Position numbers and translations under genes: made by a program. From Nocardioides zeae (GTDB lineage Bacteria; Actinomycetota; Actinomycetes; Propionibacteriales; Nocardioidaceae), in NCBI RefSeq assembly GCF_010686755.1, contig NZ_JAAGXA010000003.1:62001-126000 (forward strand): a DNA stretch of 64,000 nt, in the 5' to 3' direction. This document shows positions 17,252 through 25,110 of this stretch, one piece after another. Position 1 is the stretch's first letter; every line of letters begins with the position of its first letter. The notes below the pieces were generated by a model that ran no database searches, had not been told where the DNA came from, and worked only from the letters and a program-made list of their open reading frames with translations.

Positions 17252-18166
17252 ATGTCCACCGCCGTCCCCCCGCCGACCCGCGCCACCGCGGCCCACTGGG
17301 TCGCCGGAGCCCGCCCCCGCACCCTGCCCGCGGCCATCGCGCCGGTGCTCGCCGGCACCGGTGTCGCGGCGTACGGCGACGCGCTCCACGTCGGCAAGGC
17401 GCTGCTCGCCGCGGTCGTCGCGCTGGCGCTGCAGGTGGGCGTGAACTACGCGAACGACTACTCCGACGGGATCCGCGGCACCGACGACGACCGCGTCGGA
17501 CCGCTGCGCCTCGTCGGCTCCGGCCTGGCGTCGCCCGGTGCGGTGAAGGGCGCGGCCTTCGCCGCGTTCGGCGTGGCCGGCGTGGCGGGCCTCGTGCTCG
17601 CCGCCACGACCGCGTGGTGGCTCGTCGCCGCCGGGGCGGTCTGCGTGGTGGCGGCCTGGTTCTACACGGGCGGCTCGCACCCCTACGGCTACCTCGGCCT
17701 CGGCGAGGTCATGGTGTTCGTCTTCTTCGGCCTCGTCGCGACCGTCGGCACGACGTTCGTGCAGGTCGGCGCGTTCGAGGGCGACACCCTGCTGCCGAGC
17801 CTCTACGCCGGCGCGGGCATCGGCGCCCTGGCCTGCGCGATCCTCGTCGCCAACAACCTGCGCGACGTGCCCACCGACACCGTCGCGGGCAAGCGCACGC
17901 TCGCCGTGCGGCTCGGCGAGCAGCGCACGCGCTGGTTCTACGTGCTGCTCGTCGCCGGTGCCGGTGCCGACTTCGTCGCCATCGCCCTGCTGACGACGCC
18001 GTGGGTGCTGCTCTCCCTCGTCTTCGTGCCCCCGGCCGCCGGCGCGGCAGGCATCGTCATGCGCGGCGCCCGCGGGCCCGAGCTCATCCCGGTGCTCGCG
18101 CGCACCGGCGTCGCGGAGCTGCTCGCCGGCGTGGGCCTGTTCGCGGGCTTCCTCGTCGGCTCCTGA
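17252..18166 (+). CDS. menA: MenA: 1,4-dihydroxy-2-naphthoate polyprenyltransferase
   Basis: A 304-residue UbiA-superfamily membrane enzyme with about nine hydrophobic helices. It attaches the polyprenyl chain to DHNA. The two prenyl-diphosphate-binding Asp motifs are YANDYSDGIRGTDDDR (near residue 70) and NNLRDVPTDTVAGKRTLAVR (near residue 210). The ATG at 17252 follows GGGAGG. It is divergent from menE-C-D, so one 43-base interval probably serves both sides of the late menaquinone pathway. The menB, menF and menH genes are not in the window. Confidence 0.95.
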   Translation: MSTAVPPPTRATAAHWVAGARPRTLPAAIAPVLAGTGVAAYGDALHVGKALLAAVVALALQVGVNYANDYSDGIRGTDDDRVGPLRLVGSGLASPGAVKGAAFAAFGVAGVAGLVLAATTAWWLVAAGAVCVVAAWFYTGGSHPYGYLGLGEVMVFVFFGLVATVGTTFVQVGAFEGDTLLPSLYAGAGIGALACAILVANNLRDVPTDTVAGKRTLAVRLGEQRTRWFYVLLVAGAGADFVAIALLTTPWVLLSLVFVPPAAGAAGIVMRGARGPELIPVLARTGVAELLAGVGLFAGFLVGS

Positions 18167-18211
18167 CGCGGGGCTGGTTTCGGACGCCTCCTGCGAGGCA
18201 CCCTGGTCGCC

Positions 18212-18349
18212 ATGTGGTTCGCGATCTTCTGCCTGCTCGTGGTCGGCGGCGTGCTGGCCTACGTCTTCCGGGTGCAGCTGCTGGCCAAGGTGCTGGGCCA
18301 GTCCGAGACCCGGATCCGCGGGCACCTCGAGCAGCGCAAGCGGCGCTGA
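18212..18349 (+). CDS. Small single-span membrane protein, 45 residues
   Basis: This short gene starts MWFAIFCLLVVGGVLAYVF and ends in a highly basic tail, HLEQRKRR. It would place one helix in the membrane and a positive tail in the cytoplasm. It begins 45 bases after menA in the same direction, and ends before a large hairpin. I do not recognise a family. A weak GAGG precedes the ATG. The clean membrane-helix and basic-tail pattern argues that it is real. Confidence 0.55.
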   Translation: MWFAIFCLLVVGGVLAYVFRVQLLAKVLGQSETRIRGHLEQRKRR

Positions 18350-18398
18350 CGCGCCGAGCGGGCTCCTGGCTACCGGCGGGGGGCTGCGCCGTCCGCCC

Positions 18399-18490
18399 GT
18401 GTAACGCGGTGTCCGGGCTTCCATGGAGGGGTTGGTGCGTCCATGACGGCGGTCGACGGCTCGCACAGTAGCCCGGACACCGCGTTACAC
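18399..18490. repeat. Perfect 21-bp inverted repeat between convergent genes
   Basis: The arms are 18399-18419 and 18470-18490, perfectly complementary, with a 50-base spacer. The outer end reads GTGTAACGCGGTGTCC. It lies between the menA side (+) and the Cds1-like gene (-). It could be a bidirectional terminator or a dispersed palindrome. Its sequence is unrelated to the CGAGTTGTCACG family. Confidence 0.85.
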
Positions 18491-18510
18491 GACGACAGCG
18501 GCGGCGGACG

Positions 18511-19632
18511 TCAGCCGGTCGGGGGCCGCCAGTCCCCCGTCGCGACGAACTCCTCCAGCGCGGCCGTGTACGGCGCGATGTCGAGCCCCTGCGCGGCCAG
18601 CCAGTCGTCGTCGTAGTAGGTCGCGGCGTAGCGCTCCCCGCCGTCGCACAGCAGCGTGACGACCGAGCCCGCCCGGCCCTCGGCGCGCATCTGGGCGAGC
18701 ACCGTCACCGCACCCCACAGCGCCGTGCCCGTCGAGCCGCCCGCGGCGCGACCCGTGACCCGCGTGCACCAGCGCGCCGCGGCCACGGAGGCCGCGTCGG
18801 GCACGGTCAGCATCGCGTCGACCACGCCCGGCACGAACGACGGCTCGACCCGCGGGCGCCCGATGCCCTCGATCCGGGAGCGCGCCGTGACGGTGTGGGA
18901 GGCGTCGCCCGCGGCGTACCCGCCCGCGAAGGCGGACCCCTCGGGGTCGGCGACGAGCACCTGGGTGTCGTGGCGGCGGTAGCGCACGTAGCGGCCGATG
19001 GTGGCCGAGGTGCCGCCCGTGCCGGCGCCGACGACGACCCACGCGGGCACCGGGTGCCGCTCCAGCTCGAGCTGGGAGAAGATCGAGTCGGCGATGTTGT
19101 TGTTGCCGCGCCAGTCGGTGGCCCGCTCGGCGTAGGTGAACTGGTCCATGTAGTGCCCGCCCGCGGCCGTCGAGGCGTCGAGGTCGGTGGCGAGGCGTCG
19201 GGCCTCGTCGTACACGGCCCCCGGCTCGTCCACGAAGTGGCAGCGGCCGCCGTGGAACTCGATGAGCGCCACCTTCTCCGGCGACGTCGACCGCGGCATC
19301 ACGGCGACGAAGGGCAGTCCGAGGAGGCGCGCGAAGTAGGCCTCGGAGACCGCCGTCGAGCCCGACGACGCCTCGATGACGGTCGTGCCCTCACGCACCC
19401 AGCCGTTGACCAGGGCGTAGAGGAACAGCGAGCGGGCCAGGCGGTGCTTGAGCGAGCCGGTGGGGTGGACCGACTCGTCCTTCAGGTAGAGGTCGACGTC
19501 CCAGGCGGGCGGCAGGGGGAACTGGTGGAGGTGGGTGTCGGCGGAGCGGTTGGCGTCGGCCTCGACCCGGCGGACCGCCTCGGCCAGCCAACGCCGGTGA
19601 GCCGGGTCGTGGTGGCTGACCAGCTCGGGCAC
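18511..19632 (-). CDS. cds1: PLP-dependent cysteine desulfhydrase, Cds1-like
   Basis: A 373-residue fold-type II PLP enzyme of the cysteine synthase/CBS family. The PLP lysine lies in [19 protein letters not shown] and the substrate-binding loop in [17 protein letters not shown]. The stretches [20 protein letters not shown] and [20 protein letters not shown] closely resemble, from memory, M. tuberculosis Cds1 (Rv3684), which releases H2S and pyruvate from L-cysteine. The GTG at 19632 begins 5 bases after the stop of the DUF4229 gene; the longer frame upstream is shadow. A synthase role cannot be excluded from sequence alone. Confidence 0.82.
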   Translation of the reverse strand: MPELVSHHDPAHRRWLAEAVRRVEADANRSADTHLHQFPLPPAWDVDLYLKDESVHPTGSLKHRLARSLFLYALVNGWVREGTTVIEASSGSTAVSEAYFARLLGLPFVAVMPRSTSPEKVALIEFHGGRCHFVDEPGAVYDEARRLATDLDASTAAGGHYMDQFTYAERATDWRGNNNIADSIFSQLELERHPVPAWVVVGAGTGGTSATIGRYVRYRRHDTQVLVADPEGSAFAGGYAAGDASHTVTARSRIEGIGRPRVEPSFVPGVVDAMLTVPDAASVAAARWCTRVTGRAAGGSTGTALWGAVTVLAQMRAEGRAGSVVTLLCDGGERYAATYYDDDWLAAQGLDIAPYTAALEEFVATGDWRPPTG

Positions 19633-19637
19633 GAGGC

Positions 19638-19910
19638 TCAGACCTCGTCCTCGTCCTCGCGGCTGCGCGACTTCTCGTAGCTGCTCGAGACCCGCTTGGC
19701 GCGGGCGTCGACGCGCTCCGCGAACGCCTCGCGCTGCTCGTCGAGCAGCACGAAGGCGACGATGCCGGAGATCAGCATCGCGATGATGAGCGGCGGCAGC
19801 TGGATGAGCGGGCCGGAGCCGACGACGAGCGTCCACACGCCGAGCACGACGGCGTACACCACGACGAAGAGCGCGAGCCGCATGAGCGTGTAGATGACGA
19901 ACTGCTTCAC
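19638..19910 (-). CDS. DUF4229 small membrane protein
   Basis: A 90-residue protein with two membrane helices, [20 protein letters not shown] and [19 protein letters not shown], followed by an acidic and basic tail. The layout [19 protein letters not shown] after the second helix is typical of DUF4229. The function is unknown. The start is a GTG at 19910. It probably forms an operon with the Cds1-like gene 5 bases downstream, and is divergent from the next membrane protein. Confidence 0.85.
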   Translation of the reverse strand: MKQFVIYTLMRLALFVVVYAVVLGVWTLVVGSGPLIQLPPLIIAMLISGIVAFVLLDEQREAFAERVDARAKRVSSSYEKSRSREDEDEV

Positions 19911-19993
19911 GGGCCCAGGGTAACGAGGGCGGCGGCCGCCGTGCGCGTCGCGGTCGGCCCGGGCCGTGCCCGGGGGCTGGCTACAGTGAAGGG

Positions 19994-20317
19994 GTGTTGA
20001 AGTTCGCGCTCGTGCTCGCCGTCATCGCGATCGGCGTCTACCTGCTCGTGCGTGCCCTGGAGAAGCGTCGTCCCGGCGGGGGCGGCTCCCCCGCACGGCC
20101 CGGCCCGGCGCGGCCGATGGGGCCCGACGACGACCCGGACTTCCTCTGGGACCTCAACAAGAAGGTACGGCGCCCGCGCGGCCCCGCTGCTCCCGAGCCC
20201 GCTCCGGATCCGTCGGACCCCGCGGAGCAGGCACCCGACGACCTCTCCGGTCTCGATCCCGACAGCGCGGAGCCACGGCCCGACCGGGGTGACGAGCCGC
20301 CGGAGCCGATCCGCTGA
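19994..20317 (+). CDS. Membrane-anchored Pro/Asp-rich small protein
   Basis: A 107-residue protein. Residues 1-22 (LKFALVLAVIAIGVYLLVRA) form a membrane anchor; the rest is disordered, rich in Pro, Asp and Arg, with the conserved-looking patch GPDDDPDFLWDLNKKVRR. I do not recognise a function. The start is a GTG at 19994. The downstream aminotransferase homology begins right at its stop codon, so the two genes are coupled. Confidence 0.7.
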   Translation: MLKFALVLAVIAIGVYLLVRALEKRRPGGGGSPARPGPARPMGPDDDPDFLWDLNKKVRRPRGPAAPEPAPDPSDPAEQAPDDLSGLDPDSAEPRPDRGDEPPEPIR

Positions 20318-20361
20318 CCGCTCGACGCCTCCACGGCATCCCGCCCACGGTCTTCTCCGCC

Positions 20362-21468
20362 ATGTCCGCGCTCGCCGTGCGGACCGGCGCGGTGAACCTC
20401 GGCCAGGGCTTCCCCGACACCGACGGTCCCGCCTCCGTGCTCGAGCGGGCGCGGACGGCGTTGCTGGAGGGCCGGAACCAGTACGCACCGGGGCGCGGCG
20501 TCCCCGAGCTGCGCGAGGCCGTCGCCCGGCACCAGGCCCGCCACCACGGCATCGACCTCGACCCCGAGACCCAGGTGGTCGTCACCACGGGAGCGACGGA
20601 GGGCATCGCCAGCGCGGTGCTCGGGCTCGTCGATCCCGGTGACGAGGTGGTGCTGCTCGAGCCGTTCTACGACTCCTACCCCGCGATGCTGCAGATGGCC
20701 GGCGCCGTGGTGCGGCCCGTGACGCTCCCGGCACCGTCCTTCCGGCTCGACGTCGACGCGTTGCGGGCGGCCGTGCACGACGGCACCCGTCTCCTCCTGC
20801 TCAACACCCCGCACAACCCGACCGGCACCGTGCTCACCGACGCGGAGCTGGCGGTCGTCGCGGAGCTGGCGGTGCGGCACGACGTGGTCGTCGTGACCGA
20901 CGAGGTCTACGAGCACCTCGTCTTCGACGGACGCCGGCACCGACCGATCGCCACCTTCCCGGGGATGGCCGAGCGCACGCTCACGCTCTCGAGCCTCGGC
21001 AAGTCCTGGTCCCTCACCGGCTGGAAGGTCGGCTGGGCCACCGGCCCCGCCCACCTCGTCGACGCCGTGCTCGCGGTCAAGCAGTGGACGACCTTCACCT
21101 CCGGCTCCCCGCTGCAACCCGCCGCCGCGCACGCGCTCGACCACGAGGGCGACTTCCCGCTCGCCCTCGCGACCGACCTGCAGCGGCGCCGGGACGTGCT
21201 GCTCGACGGCCTCGCCGAGGCCGGGCTCGCGCCGCGGGCCTCCGAGGGCACCTACTTCACCGTCACCGACATCGCGGACCTCGGCTGGAGCGACGGCGCC
21301 GCCTTCTGCGCCGCGCTCCCCGAGCGCGCCGGCGTGGTCGCCATCCCGCTGCAGGGGTTCTACGCCGGGGACGCCGGTCGGCACCTCGTGCGGTGGGCGT
21401 TCTGCAAGGACGAGGACGTCATCGTCGAGGGACTGCGACGCCTGCGCGGAGCGGAGCTGCGGGCGTAG
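20362..21468 (+). CDS. PLP-dependent aminotransferase class I/II (DapC/kynurenine aminotransferase-like)
   Basis: A 368-residue fold-type I aminotransferase. Family motifs are VNLGQGFPDTDGP, NTPHNPTGTVLTD, VVTDEVYEHLVFDG and the PLP-lysine stretch TLSSLGKSWSLTGWKVGWA, with the substrate-binding Arg in GRHLVRWAFCK. Members transfer amino groups between 2-oxoglutarate and substrates such as succinyl-diaminopimelate, methionine or kynurenine; the substrate here is open. Homology clearly extends 16 residues upstream of the ATG at 20362 (TARRLHGIPPTVFSA), back to a CTG at 20314 that overlaps the previous stop. The true start may therefore be that CTG. Confidence 0.88.
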   Translation: MSALAVRTGAVNLGQGFPDTDGPASVLERARTALLEGRNQYAPGRGVPELREAVARHQARHHGIDLDPETQVVVTTGATEGIASAVLGLVDPGDEVVLLEPFYDSYPAMLQMAGAVVRPVTLPAPSFRLDVDALRAAVHDGTRLLLLNTPHNPTGTVLTDAELAVVAELAVRHDVVVVTDEVYEHLVFDGRRHRPIATFPGMAERTLTLSSLGKSWSLTGWKVGWATGPAHLVDAVLAVKQWTTFTSGSPLQPAAAHALDHEGDFPLALATDLQRRRDVLLDGLAEAGLAPRASEGTYFTVTDIADLGWSDGAAFCAALPERAGVVAIPLQGFYAGDAGRHLVRWAFCKDEDVIVEGLRRLRGAELRA

Positions 21469-21567
21469 GTCGGTCGCTCGCGTCGGGAACCTCCGCAGGG
21501 GTACGGCGCGTCTGACGCCGAGCGCGCTCGACGGGGCTCGCCGGCTCGCGTGTGCGGAGGGTGGTCG

Positions 21568-22707
21568 ATGGACACGGCGGTGGATCGGCGGCGCCTGGTG
21601 CGGGGACTGGTCGCCGTGGGCGTCGCGGCGGTGCTCGTGCTGCTCGTGCTGCTCGGGGTCCTCTGGTGGGGCGGTGCGGCCGGCGGTGACGACCGTGAGG
21701 CTGGAGCAGCGACCGCCGGCGCGCCCGCCGAGACTTCCGGAGGGACCCCCGCGACGATGGCGACCGTGACCGGCGAGTGGACGTACGTCACCGTGCCTGA
21801 CGACGACCCGCGCGAGGGCACCGGACGGATGGTCTTCGAGGACGAGCGCGCCTCCAGCACGCTGACCTGTTCCTACTCCACCGCCGACATGGTGTGGGGC
21901 CCCGACGGTGCACTGCGGTTCGAGCAGGTGCTCAGCGCGCGGACCGTCTGCATGACCCGCGACGGCGAGCCCCTCCCCGGTCCTGACCTGCTGGCCGTCC
22001 GCAGCGCCGTGCTGGTCGACGGCATCCTCCACCTGCGTGACGCCGCCGGGGCGACGGTGGTGGAGCTGCGCCGTACGGACGCCGCCGCGGGGGCCAGCGC
22101 CGCGGTCGACGGCACCTGGGTCGTCGAGCGCGTCGTGGGCGAGGAGCTGCCGCACGCGGGCGACGCCCGCATCACGATCGCTGCTGACGCCCTTCGCGGC
22201 GTCGACGTGTGCAACTCCGTGGGCGGCGAGGTTGTCCGCGGCGACGACGGCGCACTCCGCTTCGGGCGGGTGGTCACCACGCTCGTCGGGTGCGGCACCC
22301 GGTTCGGGCAGACCCTGGTCGACACCCGCTCCGCCGAGGTCCGAGATGGAGACGAGCTGGTGCTGCGCGCGGGGGACGGTACGACGCTGGCGGAGCTCCG
22401 CCGCGTCCACCTCCCCGAGGGGACCTTCGTGACCGCACTCGGCGACGGCACGCGGCTCGAGATCGTCATCGCGGACGGTCGGGTCAGCAGTCCCGCCGGG
22501 TGCGACGGTCTCGTCGGCAGCTACGAGGCGGCGGACGACGGCACGTTCGCCTTCGAGCCCGGGATCGGGCGCGGTGGGGCGTGCGACCGCAGCGGCGAGC
22601 TGGTCGAGGAGCTCGTGGCGGCCGTGCACTGGTCCGGATCGCCGACGACGCTCGACCTGTGGGCCGCCGACGGGACGCGCCTGGTCCACCTCGGCGCGGC
22701 GGACTGA
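21568..22707 (+). CDS. Membrane-anchored protein with META-like repeats
   Basis: A 379-residue protein with an N-terminal anchor (LVRGLVAVGVAAVLVLLVLL, about residues 10-30), a Gly/Ala linker and three similar extracytoplasmic units of about 110 residues. The clearest unit has DGTWVVERVVGEELP and GVDVCNSVGGEVVRGDDGAL, a META/HslJ-like pattern. Each unit has paired Cys, possibly disulfides. The ATG at 21568 follows GGAGG at 7 bases, favouring it over the GTG at 21550. The role is unknown; META domains occur in surface and stress proteins. Confidence 0.7.
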   Translation: MDTAVDRRRLVRGLVAVGVAAVLVLLVLLGVLWWGGAAGGDDREAGAATAGAPAETSGGTPATMATVTGEWTYVTVPDDDPREGTGRMVFEDERASSTLTCSYSTADMVWGPDGALRFEQVLSARTVCMTRDGEPLPGPDLLAVRSAVLVDGILHLRDAAGATVVELRRTDAAAGASAAVDGTWVVERVVGEELPHAGDARITIAADALRGVDVCNSVGGEVVRGDDGALRFGRVVTTLVGCGTRFGQTLVDTRSAEVRDGDELVLRAGDGTTLAELRRVHLPEGTFVTALGDGTRLEIVIADGRVSSPAGCDGLVGSYEAADDGTFAFEPGIGRGGACDRSGELVEELVAAVHWSGSPTTLDLWAADGTRLVHLGAAD

Positions 22708-22720
22708 GCCCCCTCGGAAC

Positions 22721-22769
22721 TGTGCACCTGGTGCGGGTCCGCGTCGGTCGGAGCAGCACCAGGTGCACA
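22721..22769. repeat. Inverted repeat with 14-bp perfect arms
   Basis: TGTGCACCTGGTGC (22721-22734) pairs exactly with 22756-22769. It starts 14 bases after the stop of the META-like gene and lies between convergent genes. It is the first of three consecutive hairpins in this 187-base gap and may take part in ending transcription. Confidence 0.75.
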
Positions 22770-22774
22770 TTTCA

Positions 22775-22798
22775 GGGCCTCCGGCCGCCCGGAGGCCC
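22775..22798. terminator. Strong GC hairpin, bidirectional terminator candidate
   Basis: GGGCCTCCGG (22775-22784) pairs perfectly with CCGGAGGCCC (22789-22798) around a CCGC loop. It is the most compact hairpin between the convergent META-like (+) and Pro/Gly-rich membrane protein (-) genes. There is no clear U-tract, which is common for actinobacterial terminators. Confidence 0.7.
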
Positions 22799-22808
22799 CC
22801 GCCCCCTC

Positions 22809-22860
22809 CCGGACGTCATGCGAACCGCTGCCCCCGACCGCCGCGACGCATGACGTCCGG
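22809..22860. repeat. Inverted repeat with 14-bp perfect arms
   Basis: CCGGACGTCATGCG (22809-22822) pairs exactly with 22847-22860. It is the third hairpin in the gap and the one nearest the 3' end of the minus-strand gene at 22895. Confidence 0.75.
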
Positions 22861-22894
22861 CGACGCGGTCAGCCGCCCGGCAACCGCCGACCGC

Positions 22895-23665
22895 TCAGCG
22901 CGGCGCCTCCGGCCCCGACCCCGCCTCCGACCCCGCCTCCGGCCACGATCCCGGCGGGGGCTTGCCCAGGTCGGGCCCGCCCTGCGGACCCGGCTGCCCG
23001 TACGGCGACGACCCACCCGCGCCGTACCCCGCCGCCGGCGGGCCGTAGACGTTCCCGGGCGCGTAGGGCGAGCCCGTGGCGCCGTGGGTGCCGTAGCCGG
23101 GCGCGGCCGAGATCAGCTGCGCGGGGCCACGGCCCTGTGCGAACCACGGCGTCGTGCCCGGCATGAAGAGGAGCGCGACGACGAGCAGGGGCAGGACGAT
23201 GCCGGGGACGGTCACGACCAGCGACTCGACGTCGGCGACCACCAGGGCCGTGCCCAGCATGAGGAGCGTGACGAGGACGGAGCTGGCCGTGAGCATCCAG
23301 CGCGCGACGCGCGACCCGCGGATGACGAGGATCCCCAACACGAAGGCCGCCACGGCCCACGCGGCGAACGCTGCGGCGACCGCGGCGGCGAATCCGAACG
23401 CCACCCCGAACGCGTCGCCGAGACCGCCCGTGTCGTCGTCGGCGGTGAAGCCGCTGATGGAGACGAGCGCACCGAAGGCCGCCACCGCACCGGCGAAGAG
23501 GGCGACGCCGGTCGAGCAGACCATCGTGATGACGCCGGCCGCGACCACCGACCCGGGGCGCGGTGCACGCGGGTCGGGGAGCCCGTACGGGTTGCCCGTC
23601 GCTCCCGGCGGCGCCTGCCAGCTCCAGGCCGGGTCGGACGGCGACGGCCCCCCGTAGCCGCTCAT
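22895..23665 (-). CDS. Membrane protein with Pro/Gly/Tyr-rich tail
   Basis: A 256-residue protein with four predicted membrane helices (for example VVAAGVITMVCSTGVALFAG and VESLVVTVPGIVLPLLVV). The short N-terminal and long C-terminal flanks are rich in Pro, Gly and Tyr (SPYAPGNVYGPPAAGYG). Such disordered Tyr/Pro tails occur on many actinobacterial membrane proteins of unknown role. The ATG at 23665 overlaps the stop of the upstream related gene, so both are made together. Confidence 0.75.
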   Translation of the reverse strand: MSGYGGPSPSDPAWSWQAPPGATGNPYGLPDPRAPRPGSVVAAGVITMVCSTGVALFAGAVAAFGALVSISGFTADDDTGGLGDAFGVAFGFAAAVAAAFAAWAVAAFVLGILVIRGSRVARWMLTASSVLVTLLMLGTALVVADVESLVVTVPGIVLPLLVVALLFMPGTTPWFAQGRGPAQLISAAPGYGTHGATGSPYAPGNVYGPPAAGYGAGGSSPYGQPGPQGGPDLGKPPPGSWPEAGSEAGSGPEAPR

Positions 23666-24939
23666 GCGCGGCGCGCCCGGTCCTGGGCCGCGAACCAGGC
23701 GGCCACCTCGCGACGGAGGAGGGCGACGACGGTGATCGCGGTGGCCGGCACGCCGACGACCAGGGGCGGCGCCAGCAGCGTGCCGAGCAGGCAGAGGCCG
23801 CCCGCGACGCCCGCGGAGATCAGCAGCATCACCCGCGCCCAGCCGCGGCCGCGCACCGTGAGCGCGGCGAGCACGCAGGCGATGAGGCACCACAGCAGGA
23901 TGAACCCCGCCGTGACGACCGTCAGGCCGATGAGCGTCGACTCCGTGAGTCCCTGCTCGAACGCCTCGGGCTGCGTGCGCCGGAGCTCGTCCATGATCGC
24001 GTCGGGAGAGGCGACCAGGATCGCAACCTGAACGAGCATGAGGAGGCCCAGCAGACCCGACCCGATCCACGTCGCGAGGGCTGCCGCCAGCACCGCGCCG
24101 GGGCGGCGCGTCGGCGCTTCCGACCACGGTCCCCGGCCCTGCGTCGGACCGCCGTGGGACTCGCCGAACCCGTGGTACGCCGCGGGCTGCGCGTAGGGCG
24201 AACCCGGCGCGTAGGGCGAACCGGGCGCGGCCGCCGGCGACTGCTCGGGCTGTGCCGGCGGGTAGGTCGGGTACGGCGACCGACCCCAGGGCTGCTGGAC
24301 GGGGCCGTCGGGGGCCGGGGGCGCGCCGTACGGCGACGGGTCGCCGCCGCCGACGGCGGCGGAGGGCCGGTCGGACCGGTCCAGGCCGTCCGAGCGGTCC
24401 GGGCTGCTCGAGCGGTCCGGGCTGCTCGAGCGGTCCGGGGGGCCGAAGGGATCGGGACGGTCGGAGCGCGCGCCCGTGTCGCGGGGCAGCCGGAAGCGCT
24501 CGGGGAGCGGGCGGCGGGCGAACCAGCTGCGCGCCGGCTCGAGCCACAGCATGACGATGGAGACGGTGACGACTGCCGAGGCGAAGCCCCCGGCGACGGA
24601 GCCCGCGAGGAACAGCGGGGGCGCCACGACGGTCAGGCCGATGCGGGCGCCCTTGTCGCGTCGCAGGGCGAAGATGCCGAGGATGGCCGCGACGGTCGCG
24701 CAGACGGCGAGCACGAAGATGGCGACGCGCCGCAGCTCCCGGGCGCGCTCGACGCCGATGCCCAGCGAGCTGCCGGGCGGCTCGTCGAGGAACTGCTCGA
24801 TCATGGCGCGGGTCTCGAGCGTGCGCAGCGTCGACATCGCCTCGAAGGCCCCGAGCAGCACGAAGACGGACCCACCGACCACCAGCCAGCCGGCGAAGGT
24901 CACCTGGGGCGGGCGGCGCTCGGATGCTCCTGAGGTCAC
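23662..24939 (-). CDS. Larger Pro-rich membrane protein, paralogue-like partner
   Basis: A 425-residue protein: an N-terminal block with three hydrophobic helices, a central disordered Pro/Ser/Asp-rich segment containing DRSSSPDRSSSPDRS tandem repeats and a SPYAPGSPYAQP stretch, then a C-terminal block of four helices. The C-terminal block resembles the downstream gene in layout, suggesting duplication. The GTG at 24939 is the first plausible start; the frame upstream enters the homopolymer tract and was rejected. The function is unknown. Confidence 0.7.
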   Translation of the reverse strand: MTSGASERRPPQVTFAGWLVVGGSVFVLLGAFEAMSTLRTLETRAMIEQFLDEPPGSSLGIGVERARELRRVAIFVLAVCATVAAILGIFALRRDKGARIGLTVVAPPLFLAGSVAGGFASAVVTVSIVMLWLEPARSWFARRPLPERFRLPRDTGARSDRPDPFGPPDRSSSPDRSSSPDRSDGLDRSDRPSAAVGGGDPSPYGAPPAPDGPVQQPWGRSPYPTYPPAQPEQSPAAAPGSPYAPGSPYAQPAAYHGFGESHGGPTQGRGPWSEAPTRRPGAVLAAALATWIGSGLLGLLMLVQVAILVASPDAIMDELRRTQPEAFEQGLTESTLIGLTVVTAGFILLWCLIACVLAALTVRGRGWARVMLLISAGVAGGLCLLGTLLAPPLVVGVPATAITVVALLRREVAAWFAAQDRARRA

Positions 24940-24979
24940 CCCGTCATTCCACCATGCGCGGCCAACGCCCTCGGGTCGT

Positions 24980-25079
<100 letters not shown>

Positions 25080-25110
25080 ACGACCGGGACGGGGGTTGGG
25101 CGGGCCCCGG

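Noticed and set aside
20038..22770. A 910-residue minus-strand frame opposite the aminotransferase
   Set aside because: It is a high-GC shadow frame. The plus-strand aminotransferase and META-like genes carry all the recognisable motifs.
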